IMG/VR virus record: IMGVR_UViG_3300020419_000029
Location: 1-42,419 of that record
Reading direction: 5' to 3' (one strand)
DNA length: 42,419 nt
From: a virus
Made by a program: the position numbers and the translations under genes. How positions within the stretch are numbered: the first letter of the stretch is position 1; each line of letters opens with the position of its first letter. Positions 1 to 7,870 of this stretch are shown one piece after another. Under the pieces are notes generated by a model. It did no database searches and was not told where the DNA came from. It saw nothing but the letters and a program-made list of their open reading frames with translations.

Positions 1-822
1 TACTCCGCCACAATTTTCTAATAAATCTACTTTATCAAGCCAAACTCTCTTTTTCCATTCTCCAAATTCTACTATAAGATAATTGGATCCACATACCTTA
101 ATAGTGCCAACATCGTTTGTTTCTTTTAGAGCAACAATATCACCAACATTAAATAGTTTACCTTCAACGTATTCTTCTCGTTTTTCAGATACTGGGTCTA
201 GCTTTATTTCTATCTTCTGTTCTTTAAGACCCATGCCTTTTCTTACAGTAAGGAATAATTCTTTAGGATCTACATTCTTAGGTAGTCCTTTGGCAAATGA
301 TGCCATATCGTTATCTGCTGCAGCTGCTCTCATTTTAGAAGCAGACATCCCTGTCACTCCTTCTGCATCTGGATCTCTATCTCCTGCTGAAACTACTTTA
401 ATCTGATCCTTAAATTCGTAGAATCCATGACGAGATTTTACGCCATTATATTTATTAAGTAGTATTGAAAATTCTTTTACCCTATCTGAACCTGCGACCA
501 TATTTACTTTCGTATATCCTTGGTCGTATAATTTAGTTGCTATGTCCAATACCGTTCTTACATCATTATCTGCCATGATTGAACGTGCATGTTTAGGAAA
601 TATTTTTCTAAGGAATTTTATTTTTTGCTTGAATGTAAGAGGATTCTTTTTAGGATCTTGTGATTTGGAGGCATATATTCTATAAGAACCGCCAGAAGCC
701 TTTTTTAATTGCTCGAACAACTTTTCATGCCCTGTTGTTGGAGGATTAAAACGTCCGAACACAAAGGTCATTTCACCTTTTGCCTCTTTTAAATATTCGC
801 TAAATCTTATAAAATTACTCAT
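1..822 (-). CDS. Nucleotidylyltransferase (NMNAT/cytidylyltransferase-like) with C-terminal extension, partial
   Basis: Partial: 274 codons are visible and the C-terminus lies beyond the left edge. The start at 822 overlaps the stop of the upstream gene (ATGA). The N-terminus carries the nucleotidylyltransferase signature FGRFNPPTTGH (about residues 22-32), where the T-x-G-H is the nucleotide-binding HxGH-type motif. A SASKMR motif follows near residue 163, matching the ISSTxxR-type motif of this fold. The family transfers NMP from NTP to a phosphate-bearing acceptor (NMN, glycerol-3-phosphate, phosphopantetheine); the acceptor here cannot be told from sequence. A short beta-rich tail after about residue 220 looks like a small SH3-like add-on. 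It is the fourth gene of a late-promoter operon with a ligase-like protein, so a role in NAD/AMP transfer or virion-associated chemistry is possible but unproven. Confidence 0.75.
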   Translation of the reverse strand, partial: MSNFIRFSEYLKEAKGEMTFVFGRFNPPTTGHEKLFEQLKKASGGSYRIYASKSQDPKKNPLTFKQKIKFLRKIFPKHARSIMADNDVRTVLDIATKLYDQGYTKVNMVAGSDRVKEFSILLNKYNGVKSRHGFYEFKDQIKVVSAGDRDPDAEGVTGMSASKMRAAAADNDMASFAKGLPKNVDPKELFLTVRKGMGLKEQKIEIKLDPVSEKREEYVEGKLFNVGDIVALKETNDVGTIKVCGSNYLIVEFGEWKKRVWLDKVDLLENCGGV

Positions 823-1190
823 GCTTGTTCATTCCCAGGGGTTTTTGTTTTTAACTTTTCTCTATCAGCCTTTTTTATTCTAGGCAAAAGTTTCTTAGCA
901 ATTTTACTAATTGCACCTTTTTTCTTAGCAAGTTTCTTTTCTAATTCTGCACGTGCAGCAAAAGATAATGCAGACTTGTCTTTATTCTTTAGGATTTTTT
1001 TTATTAAAAGGGTTCGGGCCGCCTTAGTTGCTCGGGCCTTTAACTTTTCTGGGGAAGCGAGTTTCTTTGCCGCTTTCTTACGGCCTCTTAGAATCTTAGC
1101 CTTATTTCTTCTAAATGCCGCTTTCATTTTCTGGCGCTGTGCCAGATTCAAAGCTTCATCTAGTGCTATGTGTTCTTTAAGAGTTAACAT
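819..1190 (-). CDS. Small, very lysine-rich basic protein of unknown function
   Basis: A 123-residue protein dominated by Lys, Arg, Ala and Leu (many KK and AKK runs), predicted almost entirely helical and strongly positive. No enzyme motif is visible. It sits between the ligase-like gene upstream and the nucleotidylyltransferase gene downstream, overlapping the latter by 4 bases, and so belongs to the late operon that starts at the TATAAATA box at 3949-3956. The composition suggests nucleic-acid binding, perhaps a histone-like or internal virion protein, but this rests on composition alone. Confidence 0.7.
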   Translation of the reverse strand: MLTLKEHIALDEALNLAQRQKMKAAFRRNKAKILRGRKKAAKKLASPEKLKARATKAARTLLIKKILKNKDKSALSFAARAELEKKLAKKKGAISKIAKKLLPRIKKADREKLKTKTPGNEQA

Positions 1191-1210
1191 TGTATCCTCG
1201 GTTACCCATA

Positions 1211-2452
1211 TTAGTTAGGATTGTCCCAACCTTTTATAATATCTTTGCTAAAGTTGTTAGTAGAAAATTCCAATCTATCAACAAGTTTAACAGCTCCACC
1301 TTCCATTCGATCAATAGCAACAAAACCTTCTGGGTTGGTTACTCTAAATCCGGATTTAGTCTTTACAAATGTCCCAATTTTATTGAGACTATTAAGTTTA
1401 TTTATAATAATTAATTTACTATCCACCACTAAATTCTGCAATTCAAACACTTTTTGCAGGTTTTTTATATTACCTTTACTAAAAAACTTTAATAATTCAT
1501 CTCTTTTAGTTATTTGTACGTCTTTACCTTTCTGTGAAGAACGTTTATCGATTTCTTTTGCATATCTATCGTTGACAAACATGACTAACCCTGTGGCATG
1601 TTTTTTAGTATCAGAAATTCTTTGGCCTTCTCTAACCTTTCTATTATTATAAATGTTAATAATTAAATTTAATTCTTTGTTTGATTCTATTTCTTTTAAT
1701 GTTGATGCTGATATCTGTTTAAATAATTTACCAGCGGCAGATAGTTTCTTTGTCACTTCAGCAGTTTCTTTTGCAGTAAAAGTAGCAGTACCAGATAGGT
1801 CTGGGAGAGTGGCATCTTGCATCCATACACTACTTGACGCCCTTAATTTCGGTACTATTTCTCTTCCAAATTCTGCTTTCATAGTTTCAAATGTTGCTCC
1901 ACTATAGGTTGTATGCCATACAATACCTATTTTAGCCTTTGTAATCTCTTTAGCAAGTGCACTGTCAGTAGGGACAGCATAAGCAATGGTATTAGGATGA
2001 AAAACAATATGACTGACTCCATCTATTCGCTCCTTCTTTAAGTCCGATTTATCAAACATGAAGTCACCTTGAATAACTCCTTTAATGCCTAATTTTTGTA
2101 ACTCATCAAATGCTAGTATTAATTTCTTAGTAAGGTCACCAGAAGTATCTGCTTTAATATCTTCATGTGACTTATAAATTTTAGGATCAGCATTAAAAAT
2201 TCCTTTCTTTGCTACAAAAAAGGATCCATCTCTTGGATCCTCTCCAGCAAATACGGCGGGGGCGCCGTCCCATTTAACAGTGATATCCACAGGTGATTTG
2301 GAATTACCACTCAACATATCCCTCAGACTTCTTAGCGCTAGGATAGCCTGGCGCGCCCCCTTAACTCCACCGTCAAGTATCAAATCCTCAATATGAGTCA
2401 TATGAGTATTTTTGCCTGCGGCCTCTGATAAGTATCCAGTTAATGATTTCAT
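1211..2452 (-). CDS. Putative nucleotidyltransferase/polynucleotide-ligase-like protein (KxDG motif)
   Basis: A 413-residue protein. Residues 60-63 read KWDG (bases 2264-2275) at the end of a beta strand, matching the KxDG adenylation motif I of ATP/NAD-dependent ligases and capping enzymes. Downstream, in the order expected for that fold, are a VIQGDFMF segment near residues 127-133 (motif III-like), HIVFHP near 148-153 (IIIa-like), EGFVAI at 375-380 (motif IV-like) and AVKLVDR at 387-393 with K389 (motif V-like). The large spacing between motifs III and IV implies an inserted helical region (about 200-360). The product is known to me only as an unassigned protein of marine T4-like phages; the ligase assignment is my inference from motif order. 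Second gene of the late operon, 3 bases after the PD-(D/E)XK-like gene. Confidence 0.7.
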   Translation of the reverse strand: MKSLTGYLSEAAGKNTHMTHIEDLILDGGVKGARQAILALRSLRDMLSGNSKSPVDITVKWDGAPAVFAGEDPRDGSFFVAKKGIFNADPKIYKSHEDIKADTSGDLTKKLILAFDELQKLGIKGVIQGDFMFDKSDLKKERIDGVSHIVFHPNTIAYAVPTDSALAKEITKAKIGIVWHTTYSGATFETMKAEFGREIVPKLRASSSVWMQDATLPDLSGTATFTAKETAEVTKKLSAAGKLFKQISASTLKEIESNKELNLIINIYNNRKVREGQRISDTKKHATGLVMFVNDRYAKEIDKRSSQKGKDVQITKRDELLKFFSKGNIKNLQKVFELQNLVVDSKLIIINKLNSLNKIGTFVKTKSGFRVTNPEGFVAIDRMEGGAVKLVDRLEFSTNNFSKDIIKGWDNPN

Positions 2453-2455
2453 TAA

Positions 2456-3919
2456 TTATCCTTTATATAATTTTTTAAATTCATTTGTCATAGTAGCATT
2501 AAAATTAGGAGCACTTCTAAAGTCTCCCTTATATCTTAGTATTATATTACATACTGTGACTTTACCAATCATTAAATCGAATTTTAAATTGGCAGCTGTT
2601 GCACCAGGTTCGAATGCTTGTTTAGCACCTGGAGTGAATATCATTTTGGGTTTGCCTTGAGTGAATAAATCGTCCAGTTGTGATGTTACTGAATCAATGT
2701 CTTTATATTCCCCCTTTTCTACTACTACGCCTTTTGATGGGCCGTAGTCACCTATCCCCGTAACCAATGTAAAATCAAAATCAAATTGTTTTAGTTCTTT
2801 TAAATCAGCTTTAAATATTAATTGTACTAACTGATTTGCAATTAAGTCTCCATTATCCATAATGGTTTTACCCATTACTTTAAATAATGTTCTTTTGCCT
2901 TTTAATACTCTATTTACCAAGTCGTTTGGTATTCTCTGTACGTATTGTTTCCAATTTTTATTGTTTGGTCTTTCTTTCTTTAGGTCTTTCATTAATTCGG
3001 GTGATAGGACTTTAAGTCTCGCTGCTAGTTTTATCACATGCACATAAAAATTACCAGCATCTTTTTCAATACCTTCTCTTACCTTTTTCAGTTCTGGAGA
3101 ACCATTTAAAAGGCTAGAAAAAGCTTTATTAATGAGAGTAGGATCACCTGTTGTAATCCTTGGTTTTTTCTTTAACGAAACTCCTAAATATTTTTTACCC
3201 TTTCTAATAATAAAATCAGAAGAGTTAAAATCTGTCATTCCGTATTTAGTTCTTTGAAATTGTTTTACATCATCATCCCAGGCTTGGCCTGTTAAATAAA
3301 CCATATCTGCTCCACCATAACCTGCACTAATTATTGCATTAGCTGCAGAAACGGCTTGACATAGATTTGGATAATCACCTTTCAAAGCATCAACTTGACC
3401 TTGTTTATATCCCTTAACCTTTTTCAGTTGACCTCTTACTAATTCTATAAGAGCATCCATTTCATCTGAATTGGTTATTTTATGTTGTTTAGGAAATACA
3501 CATAGTGCCGCAGTCATTAATTCATTAGGGTCATCCCCAGCAGCACTTCTTTTTCCAGTAGGTCTTACGTTAACGTAAATTGTTTTGTCTAATTCATTAT
3601 ATTGAATTGCATAATCTTTTTCTTTACGAGCACCAGGGACCTGGCCTCTAGATAGTTCGGGGTGGTCATCAATTATTTTATTTGCAAGAGCAGTAAACTT
3701 TTCTCTATCCTTATCATCAATTAATTGTGATATGGCTAGTCTTTTCCCTGTTTGTTTCTTAGGTCTTGTATCGTATTCTATTTCAGAATTGATTGACCCG
3801 ATTTGATCATCTATATCCGACAATAAGTCTAAAGCAAATTTCTTTTCATTGCCTGTAAATTTAAGATTAGATAAATCTTCTCTTATTTCTTGTCTGTAAT
3901 GTTGACCAAAACGTCTCAT
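2456..3919 (-). CDS. Putative PD-(D/E)XK nuclease-like protein
   Basis: A 487-residue protein and the first gene of a late operon (TATAAATA at 3949-3956, start at 3919). Around residues 232-250 is a pattern SSDFII...KKYLGVSLKKK: an Asp at the end of one strand (D235) and, after a short turn, a second strand ending S-x-K (S248, K250). This resembles the D-(E/S)xK core of the PD-(D/E)XK nuclease fold with Ser in the usual Glu place. The N-terminal third is helical and basic; the C-terminal 100 residues look beta-rich. No other motif is recognised. It could equally be a non-catalytic virion protein that has kept the fold. The context, a ligase-like gene directly downstream, fits a DNA-processing pair. 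Confidence 0.65.
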   Translation of the reverse strand: MRRFGQHYRQEIREDLSNLKFTGNEKKFALDLLSDIDDQIGSINSEIEYDTRPKKQTGKRLAISQLIDDKDREKFTALANKIIDDHPELSRGQVPGARKEKDYAIQYNELDKTIYVNVRPTGKRSAAGDDPNELMTAALCVFPKQHKITNSDEMDALIELVRGQLKKVKGYKQGQVDALKGDYPNLCQAVSAANAIISAGYGGADMVYLTGQAWDDDVKQFQRTKYGMTDFNSSDFIIRKGKKYLGVSLKKKPRITTGDPTLINKAFSSLLNGSPELKKVREGIEKDAGNFYVHVIKLAARLKVLSPELMKDLKKERPNNKNWKQYVQRIPNDLVNRVLKGKRTLFKVMGKTIMDNGDLIANQLVQLIFKADLKELKQFDFDFTLVTGIGDYGPSKGVVVEKGEYKDIDSVTSQLDDLFTQGKPKMIFTPGAKQAFEPGATAANLKFDLMIGKVTVCNIILRYKGDFRSAPNFNATMTNEFKKLYKG

Positions 3920-3948
3920 TGATAGCCCCTTAAAGTATGTGACATATC

Positions 3949-3956
3949 TATTTATA
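3949..3956 (-). promoter_or_regulatory. T4-type late promoter for the left-end operon
   Basis: Perfect TATAAATA on the minus strand, about 30 bases upstream of the start at 3919, with no other promoter in the gap. This octamer is the T4 gp55-dependent late promoter. It predicts late expression of the four-gene operon running off the left edge. Confidence 0.7.
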
Positions 3957-3961
3957 ACATT

Positions 3962-4159
3962 TTAGTTATCAACTTCCTCTTCAGGCGTGTCAAATAGATA
4001 AAAAGGGTTGGGTGTTATATTACCCGTTCTATCAAATGCTATAATTTTAGTTTCATGTAATTTAGTTATGGCCTTTTCAGCACCAACCCTAATCCCTATA
4101 TGGTATGCTTGATATCCACATCCCATAATACATATTAAAAATATGATATATTCAAACAT
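3962..4159 (-). CDS. Small membrane-anchored protein
   Basis: 65 residues. The N-terminus (residues 3-18) is a hydrophobic segment rich in Ile, Phe and Cys, which reads as a single transmembrane anchor or uncleaved signal, followed by a short charged domain ending in an acidic tail. It overlaps the preceding small gene by 8 bases, in a cluster of small early-type genes running from 4937 to 3962. I do not recognise it. Confidence 0.6.
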   Translation of the reverse strand: MFEYIIFLICIMGCGYQAYHIGIRVGAEKAITKLHETKIIAFDRTGNITPNPFYLFDTPEEEVDN

Positions 4160-4331
4160 AAATTCGTTCCATTACTGAAAAATATCCTTTACCCACCATA
4201 GAGGCGTGAAATTTTGTAGCCTCTTTTAATGATTCAAAGATATATTCAGCAATTATCTTTTCTGTTTTCTTTTCTTTTGCCGTTACTTTAAAAGCCATTT
4301 GGTCATGTTCTCCTGTATATCCGCCACACAT
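4152..4331 (-). CDS. Small hypothetical protein
   Basis: 59 residues starting MCGGYTGEHD and ending ERIYV. The ATG at 4331 lies 2 bases after the stop of the gene upstream, behind a GGA-type ribosome site, and the TGA overlaps the next start. The middle is Lys/Glu-rich and probably helical. No family is recognised. Support is the tight tandem packing and the absence of any other gene in this stretch. Confidence 0.55.
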   Translation of the reverse strand: MCGGYTGEHDQMAFKVTAKEKKTEKIIAEYIFESLKEATKFHASMVGKGYFSVMERIYV

Positions 4332-4333
4332 TA

Positions 4334-4639
4334 TTACTTTCCTATATGTTGTATATCCTTACTAGGGATAACTTGGTATGCACCCTTGTTATATGCAGGG
4401 GCAACTGTGAAATTTTTAGAAGCTTCTTTTTTCCAAGAATCATCTTTACCACATTGATATTCAGACTTGCCAGTCCAAGATGGATATTTCTTATTAAATT
4501 CTTCCATCTGTATTTGTGCGTAAGATTTTTCTGGTGTATAAGACTTAAATGCGGGTTTTACTTTGCGTTTTGGTTTAAGTGAAGTGGTTTTTCTTTTACG
4601 ACCAGACGGGTCGTATCGAAGTGATCCAATATAATTCAT
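4334..4639 (-). CDS. Small basic hypothetical protein
   Basis: 101 residues, starting MNYIGSLRYD, behind a good GGAG ribosome site. The first 35 residues are very basic (RKRKTTSLKPKRK-type stretch); the rest is polar with several Tyr and Trp and no predicted membrane segment. No motif is recognised. It is the head of a three-gene run with the two small genes that follow it at 4331 and 4159. Confidence 0.6.
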   Translation of the reverse strand: MNYIGSLRYDPSGRKRKTTSLKPKRKVKPAFKSYTPEKSYAQIQMEEFNKKYPSWTGKSEYQCGKDDSWKKEASKNFTVAPAYNKGAYQVIPSKDIQHIGK

Positions 4640-4742
4640 AATATCTCCAATAATAATAAAATGGAATCTCTCTCATGTTCCTGCGGCCTTCTCGGTTGAC
4701 AACCCCTCATTGCTTTAATACGTCCAATAGGTGACGTTGGTT

Positions 4743-4937
4743 TTATCTACAGAGAGCTTCGAACCTTAGTTCAACCAGTCTATCAATAAAAGTATCATTA
4801 TCCTTACAGTATGGAAGTTTATCTATCCCATAATTACTTGCAATGTCGTTAATTACATTCCAAATATCATCGGAAGCCATTTCACATACATCTGCCAGAA
4901 TGTTTTCCATTAACATTTCATTTACTTCGTTTGACAT
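4743..4937 (-). CDS. Small acidic hypothetical protein
   Basis: 64 residues, acidic and helical (starts MSNEVNEMLM). It has an AAGGAG ribosome site and a clear sigma70-type promoter (4967-4995) directly upstream, so it is the first gene of its own transcript. No family recognised. About 100 bases of apparently empty DNA (4640-4742) follow it. Confidence 0.65.
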   Translation of the reverse strand: MSNEVNEMLMENILADVCEMASDDIWNVINDIASNYGIDKLPYCKDNDTFIDRLVELRFEALCR

Positions 4938-4966
4938 ATTTACTCCTTATTATTTAATATAAGTAT

Positions 4967-4995
4967 ATTATATCAAATCCTAAGTACTTTGTCAA
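4967..4995 (-). promoter_or_regulatory. Sigma70-type promoter upstream of the 4937 gene
   Basis: TTGACA at 4990-4995 and TATAAT at 4967-4972 on the minus strand, with a 17-base spacer. It belongs to the subset with AAAAAAGTG directly before the -35 box, shared with the promoters at 26397 and 28644. Confidence 0.8.
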
Positions 4996-5002
4996 CACTT
5001 TT

Positions 5003-5224
5003 TTAAAATAAATTTAATTGTTTTACACCATCAGACCCGCGAATGGTCCACTTCTTATCCTGTGTTTTACGAAAGAACATTGCACCTGATGAATCCTGGG
5101 TTAGTACAAATATATCTCCTATTTTAAATGGAGTTCCTTCTATTTTTAAAATTTCATCAGGGTGTGTATCGGTCATTCTTAAACCGAGCTCATCAATCAT
5201 AAAATTGTAATCTACATACAGCAT
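5003..5224 (-). CDS. Small hypothetical protein
   Basis: 73 residues, starting MLYVDYNFMI and ending KQLNLF. The centre (EGTPFKIGDIFVLTQD...) looks like a small beta-barrel, with an alternating strand pattern and a final strand. It follows the tRNA gene by 15 bases and is read from the same strand. The promoter at 4967-4995 lies directly downstream of its stop, so it belongs to the ThyX/tRNA transcript. Not recognised. Confidence 0.6.
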   Translation of the reverse strand: MLYVDYNFMIDELGLRMTDTHPDEILKIEGTPFKIGDIFVLTQDSSGAMFFRKTQDKKWTIRGSDGVKQLNLF

Positions 5225-5239
5225 TGTATTTCCTTATAT

Positions 5240-5316
5240 TGGCGCACCCGAGAGGAATCGAACCTCTAACCTACGGCTTAGAAGGCCGTTGCTCTATCCT
5301 ATTGAGCTACGGGCGC
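5240..5316 (-). tRNA. tRNA-Arg (anticodon UCU)
   Basis: A complete cloverleaf reads on the minus strand. The 7-bp acceptor stem is GCGCCCG with CGGGTGC (one G-U), the anticodon stem is ACGGC/GCCGT with loop CTTCTAA giving anticodon TCT, and the T stem is AGAGG/CCTCT around TTCGATT. The discriminator is G and CCA is encoded at 5242-5240. It decodes AGA, the favoured Arg codon of AT-rich phage genes. It lies between thyX and a small hypothetical gene and is probably processed from their shared transcript. Confidence 0.95.
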
Positions 5317-5328
5317 AGTGTTTTTAGT

Positions 5329-5988
5329 TTAAATTATATCGTCTAATGGAAAGATTTGGTAAATAACATCACCAACTGCTTTCGCTATTTCGATATGCTC
5401 CTTCTGGGTACCATTTTCGGATCTTAATTGGACGTAATGAATCCAAGAACGAAGAGTTCCATTTACATACATACGGGACATGGTTAACCCTTCAGGTAAT
5501 ACTGCTCTTGCTTGTTCTTTAGCAATACCAGCCTGAATGGCCCATTCATAAGCTTGTCTACATCTTTCGATTACAACTTCTTGATATGATTCCCATACAT
5601 AATTAATAGAGTCTTCCATGGGTATTTCTACACTGTTCTGTCTATTCTTTGCATCTTGGAGTCTAGCTTCTCTAGTAATAAATTCCATATCCTCTGTAGG
5701 ATTGGCATATCTTTGAGAAAACTCTTGGAATGAAAAAGAACGATGACGCAGTATTTGTCTACCTATGTCTCTTGTGGTTTCAATCTCAAGACAGGCACTT
5801 ACCATTTCTAATGGAGACCAGTGCTTGTGCTTGATTAGATATTTTACAAGCTTCTCAGCCGTTTGTTCGTTATTTTGATTAGAAGGGTTACTTACCCTTG
5901 CACAAAATGCAACCATCTGCAGTAGGTCTTCCGAAAGTTCACTATCTGCAGGTGGTTGACTATATGATATAAGTTTCACATTAAACAT
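5329..5988 (-). CDS. thyX: Flavin-dependent thymidylate synthase ThyX
   Basis: 219 residues. The ThyX signature RHRX7S is exact: RHR at residues 81-83 and S91 (RHRSFSFQEFSQRY). ThyX makes dTMP from dUMP using methylenetetrahydrofolate, FAD and NADPH, and supplies thymidine for phage DNA synthesis. Length and motif position match the family. T4 itself uses the unrelated ThyA-type enzyme (Td), so this is a typical marine-phage replacement. It follows a small membrane-protein gene and precedes the tRNA. No strong ribosome site is visible before the ATG at 5988, so the start is supported mainly by homology. Confidence 0.93.
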   Translation of the reverse strand: MFNVKLISYSQPPADSELSEDLLQMVAFCARVSNPSNQNNEQTAEKLVKYLIKHKHWSPLEMVSACLEIETTRDIGRQILRHRSFSFQEFSQRYANPTEDMEFITREARLQDAKNRQNSVEIPMEDSINYVWESYQEVVIERCRQAYEWAIQAGIAKEQARAVLPEGLTMSRMYVNGTLRSWIHYVQLRSENGTQKEHIEIAKAVGDVIYQIFPLDDII

Positions 5989-5991
5989 ATA

Positions 5992-6171
5992 TTAGTCACT
6001 CTTTACCAAAGTGTAAACGCCCCATGCGAGGCCTACCCATGCGAGTAGTTTGGCAATTCCGCCAAATAAAATAACAGAGCCACAGATTACAATAAGCCCA
6101 AGACCATCAATTGATGTTCTTTCTCCTACTCTATCCATAACCCAATCTTTTGCGTTTAGTAACATATCCAT
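5992..6171 (-). CDS. Small membrane protein
   Basis: 59 residues, starting MDMLLNAKDW and containing a DRVGERTSIDGLGL stretch followed by one or two hydrophobic segments (about residues 24-56) ending in VKSD. The ATG at 6171 has a GGAG ribosome site 9 bases upstream, and the gene sits tightly between gp41 and thyX. Similar short proteins are common in marine T4-like phages, from memory of the family pattern; function unknown. Likely inner membrane. Confidence 0.7.
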   Translation of the reverse strand: MDMLLNAKDWVMDRVGERTSIDGLGLIVICGSVILFGGIAKLLAWVGLAWGVYTLVKSD

Positions 6172-6180
6172 ATATTTCTC

Positions 6181-7575
6181 CTATATTTTGAAGTCTGCAA
6201 ACGTGTCTTTACTTTCTCTATCCCCCCACGTTGCAATTGGTTTATCGGGGATAGTGCTGTCAGCAATTAAATCTGCCTGAGCACTTTCTTCAACATCATA
6301 TAGTTTCATGCGGGAACGATCGACGCCAATTACAAATCTCTTGTACTTGGTAGGATCATTATACCGGTTTTTCAATTGTTTTACCAGTATCTGGCCAAGT
6401 TCCTCTAGTTCCTCTGTTGAAATAAGAGCAAACATTAGGTCTGCCGTAGCAGGTAAACCAAATGATTCCGAAGTGTCCTCTAGTCCGACATCAGTATTAC
6501 TAAATCCAGACCTTGTGGTCTGTGTTGCCGAAACAATAGGGACGTTAAACTCTACAGCAAGTCCACGCATTTCTTCTGCAATAGCCTTGATGTAGGTATA
6601 ACTATTTATACTTCCACCCATACCTTTCATACGGGAAGATGCACAAATATTTAGATAGTCGATATAAATCATATCGGGACTAAAATTCTTTTTAAGTTTT
6701 AATTCGTTGAGTAGCGCTCTAAAATGTCCAGTATGAGCAGCACCTGTGGGGTATTCTTTAATAATTAATTTACCAACTGACGCCTTAGCAATCTTTTCTA
6801 TCTTAGTATCAAATACCTTTTTAGGTAATGATTCAAGTTGCTGTATTGGTAAATCCATAAGATTGGCATCTATTCTTTCTGCAATTCTTTCTTCAGCCAT
6901 TTCCATAGTAATATACAGGACATTCTTACCTTGTTCAAGCACGGATGCTGCACAATGACACATAAATAATGATTTACCCACACCAGTTCCTGCCAAAGCA
7001 ATGTTCAATGTTTTATTAGGTAAACCACCCTTTGTAATCTTGTTCATATAATCCAAATCAAATGGGATACGATTTTCTACCCTATTGTAAAAATCATATC
7101 TGTCGTCTGAATTATCTATATAATCATGGCCAATTGCCTGATCGAATGATACGCCTAAGGCTGATGATAATATTTCTGGTATCGCGCCTTCTGTTTGGTC
7201 TTGATTTTTACCATCAATAATCTGGATTGAATCCATAATGGCATTATATACAGCTCTATCCTTACACCATTTTTCAGATTCGGTTATAATGTAATCGGTA
7301 TCGACATCTGTCTTTTCTTTAATTTCTGATATAAGACTAGCAGCATTATTTAATATATCTTCGGGTGCATCTAGTTTACGTAATTCTAAATCTAGGATTC
7401 TACCAGTAGGTAATTTATTATGTTTGGCTACAAATTTTACAATTAAATCAAATACAGTTCTATGCTGTCCTTCAAAATAATCTTTTTGTAAATACGGTAT
7501 TACCCGTCTACAGTATTCCTCGTTATTGAGGAGATGACTCAGAATGTGAGTCGGTAGTTGATTCGTTATATCCAT
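6181..7575 (-). CDS. 41: Replicative DNA helicase (T4 gp41-like, DnaB family)
   Basis: 464 residues, close to T4 gp41 (475). Walker A GTGVGKS lies near residue 195 and Walker B MIYIDYLN near 305, followed by the sensor region (ATQTTRSG) and an arginine-containing C-terminal strand, all in RecA/DnaB order. This hexameric helicase unwinds the fork 5' to 3' on the lagging strand. The start at 7575 is inside the end of the upstream gene (53-base overlap), with an AAGGA ribosome site about 10 bases upstream. It is in the same run as uvsX. No gp61-type primase is seen in the window; the AEP-like protein at 14649-15560 may act with it. Confidence 0.95.
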   Translation of the reverse strand: MDITNQLPTHILSHLLNNEEYCRRVIPYLQKDYFEGQHRTVFDLIVKFVAKHNKLPTGRILDLELRKLDAPEDILNNAASLISEIKEKTDVDTDYIITESEKWCKDRAVYNAIMDSIQIIDGKNQDQTEGAIPEILSSALGVSFDQAIGHDYIDNSDDRYDFYNRVENRIPFDLDYMNKITKGGLPNKTLNIALAGTGVGKSLFMCHCAASVLEQGKNVLYITMEMAEERIAERIDANLMDLPIQQLESLPKKVFDTKIEKIAKASVGKLIIKEYPTGAAHTGHFRALLNELKLKKNFSPDMIYIDYLNICASSRMKGMGGSINSYTYIKAIAEEMRGLAVEFNVPIVSATQTTRSGFSNTDVGLEDTSESFGLPATADLMFALISTEELEELGQILVKQLKNRYNDPTKYKRFVIGVDRSRMKLYDVEESAQADLIADSTIPDKPIATWGDRESKDTFADFKI

Positions 7576-7870
7576 TCTTTGCTTTTTCCTTGATACTATC
7601 AGTTACAATACTTTGTAACACATCACCCAAGTAATTTTTAAATTCTATCGAAGTATCCAATTCGTCTATATTATATATTCCAGCATCTTGGATATTAAAT
7701 GTAAATGAAAGTGTGGCCAAATCTAGTTCTTGGTCCTCTTTAATTGATACTGTTCCATATACAACCACTACACCAGCATAGGGAGAGTTATCTTTAAATT
7801 TAACTCCATAAAATGCCTCTCCTTCTTTTTCTACAAATGTATATTCGGATTCATCAATGTAATTATTCAT
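7523..7870 (-). CDS. Hypothetical protein between uvsX block and gp41
   Basis: 115 residues, starting MNNYIDESEY. The first 85 residues are a beta-strand-rich domain (VVVVYGTVSIKE..., LATLSFTFNI), and the tail is Ser/Thr/Glu-rich (STTDSHSESS). The last 53 bases overlap the start of gp41, so the low-complexity tail may be shaped by the overlap. Not recognised. The order next to gp41 and uvsX is typical of marine T4-like phages. Confidence 0.65.
   Translation of the reverse strand: MNNYIDESEYTFVEKEGEAFYGVKFKDNSPYAGVVVVYGTVSIKEDQELDLATLSFTFNIQDAGIYNIDELDTSIEFKNYLGDVLQSIVTDSIKEKAKNGYNESTTDSHSESSPQ

Noticed and set aside
83-406. Plus-strand ORFs throughout the window (for example 83-406, 1221-1652, 25620-25910, 37956-38264)
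   Set aside because: All lie antisense to well-supported minus-strand genes and show no recognisable family or ribosome site; they are shadow frames.
1399-1406. TATAAATA octamers inside genes (1399-1406, 6603-6610, 22431-22438, 30698-30705)
   Set aside because: They lie inside conserved coding regions of AT-rich DNA and do not precede a gene start at a useful distance, so chance is likely.
4640-4742. Possible 24-codon ORF and weak 5-bp inverted repeat in the gap
   Set aside because: No ribosome site, no conserved look and a stem too short to support a terminator.
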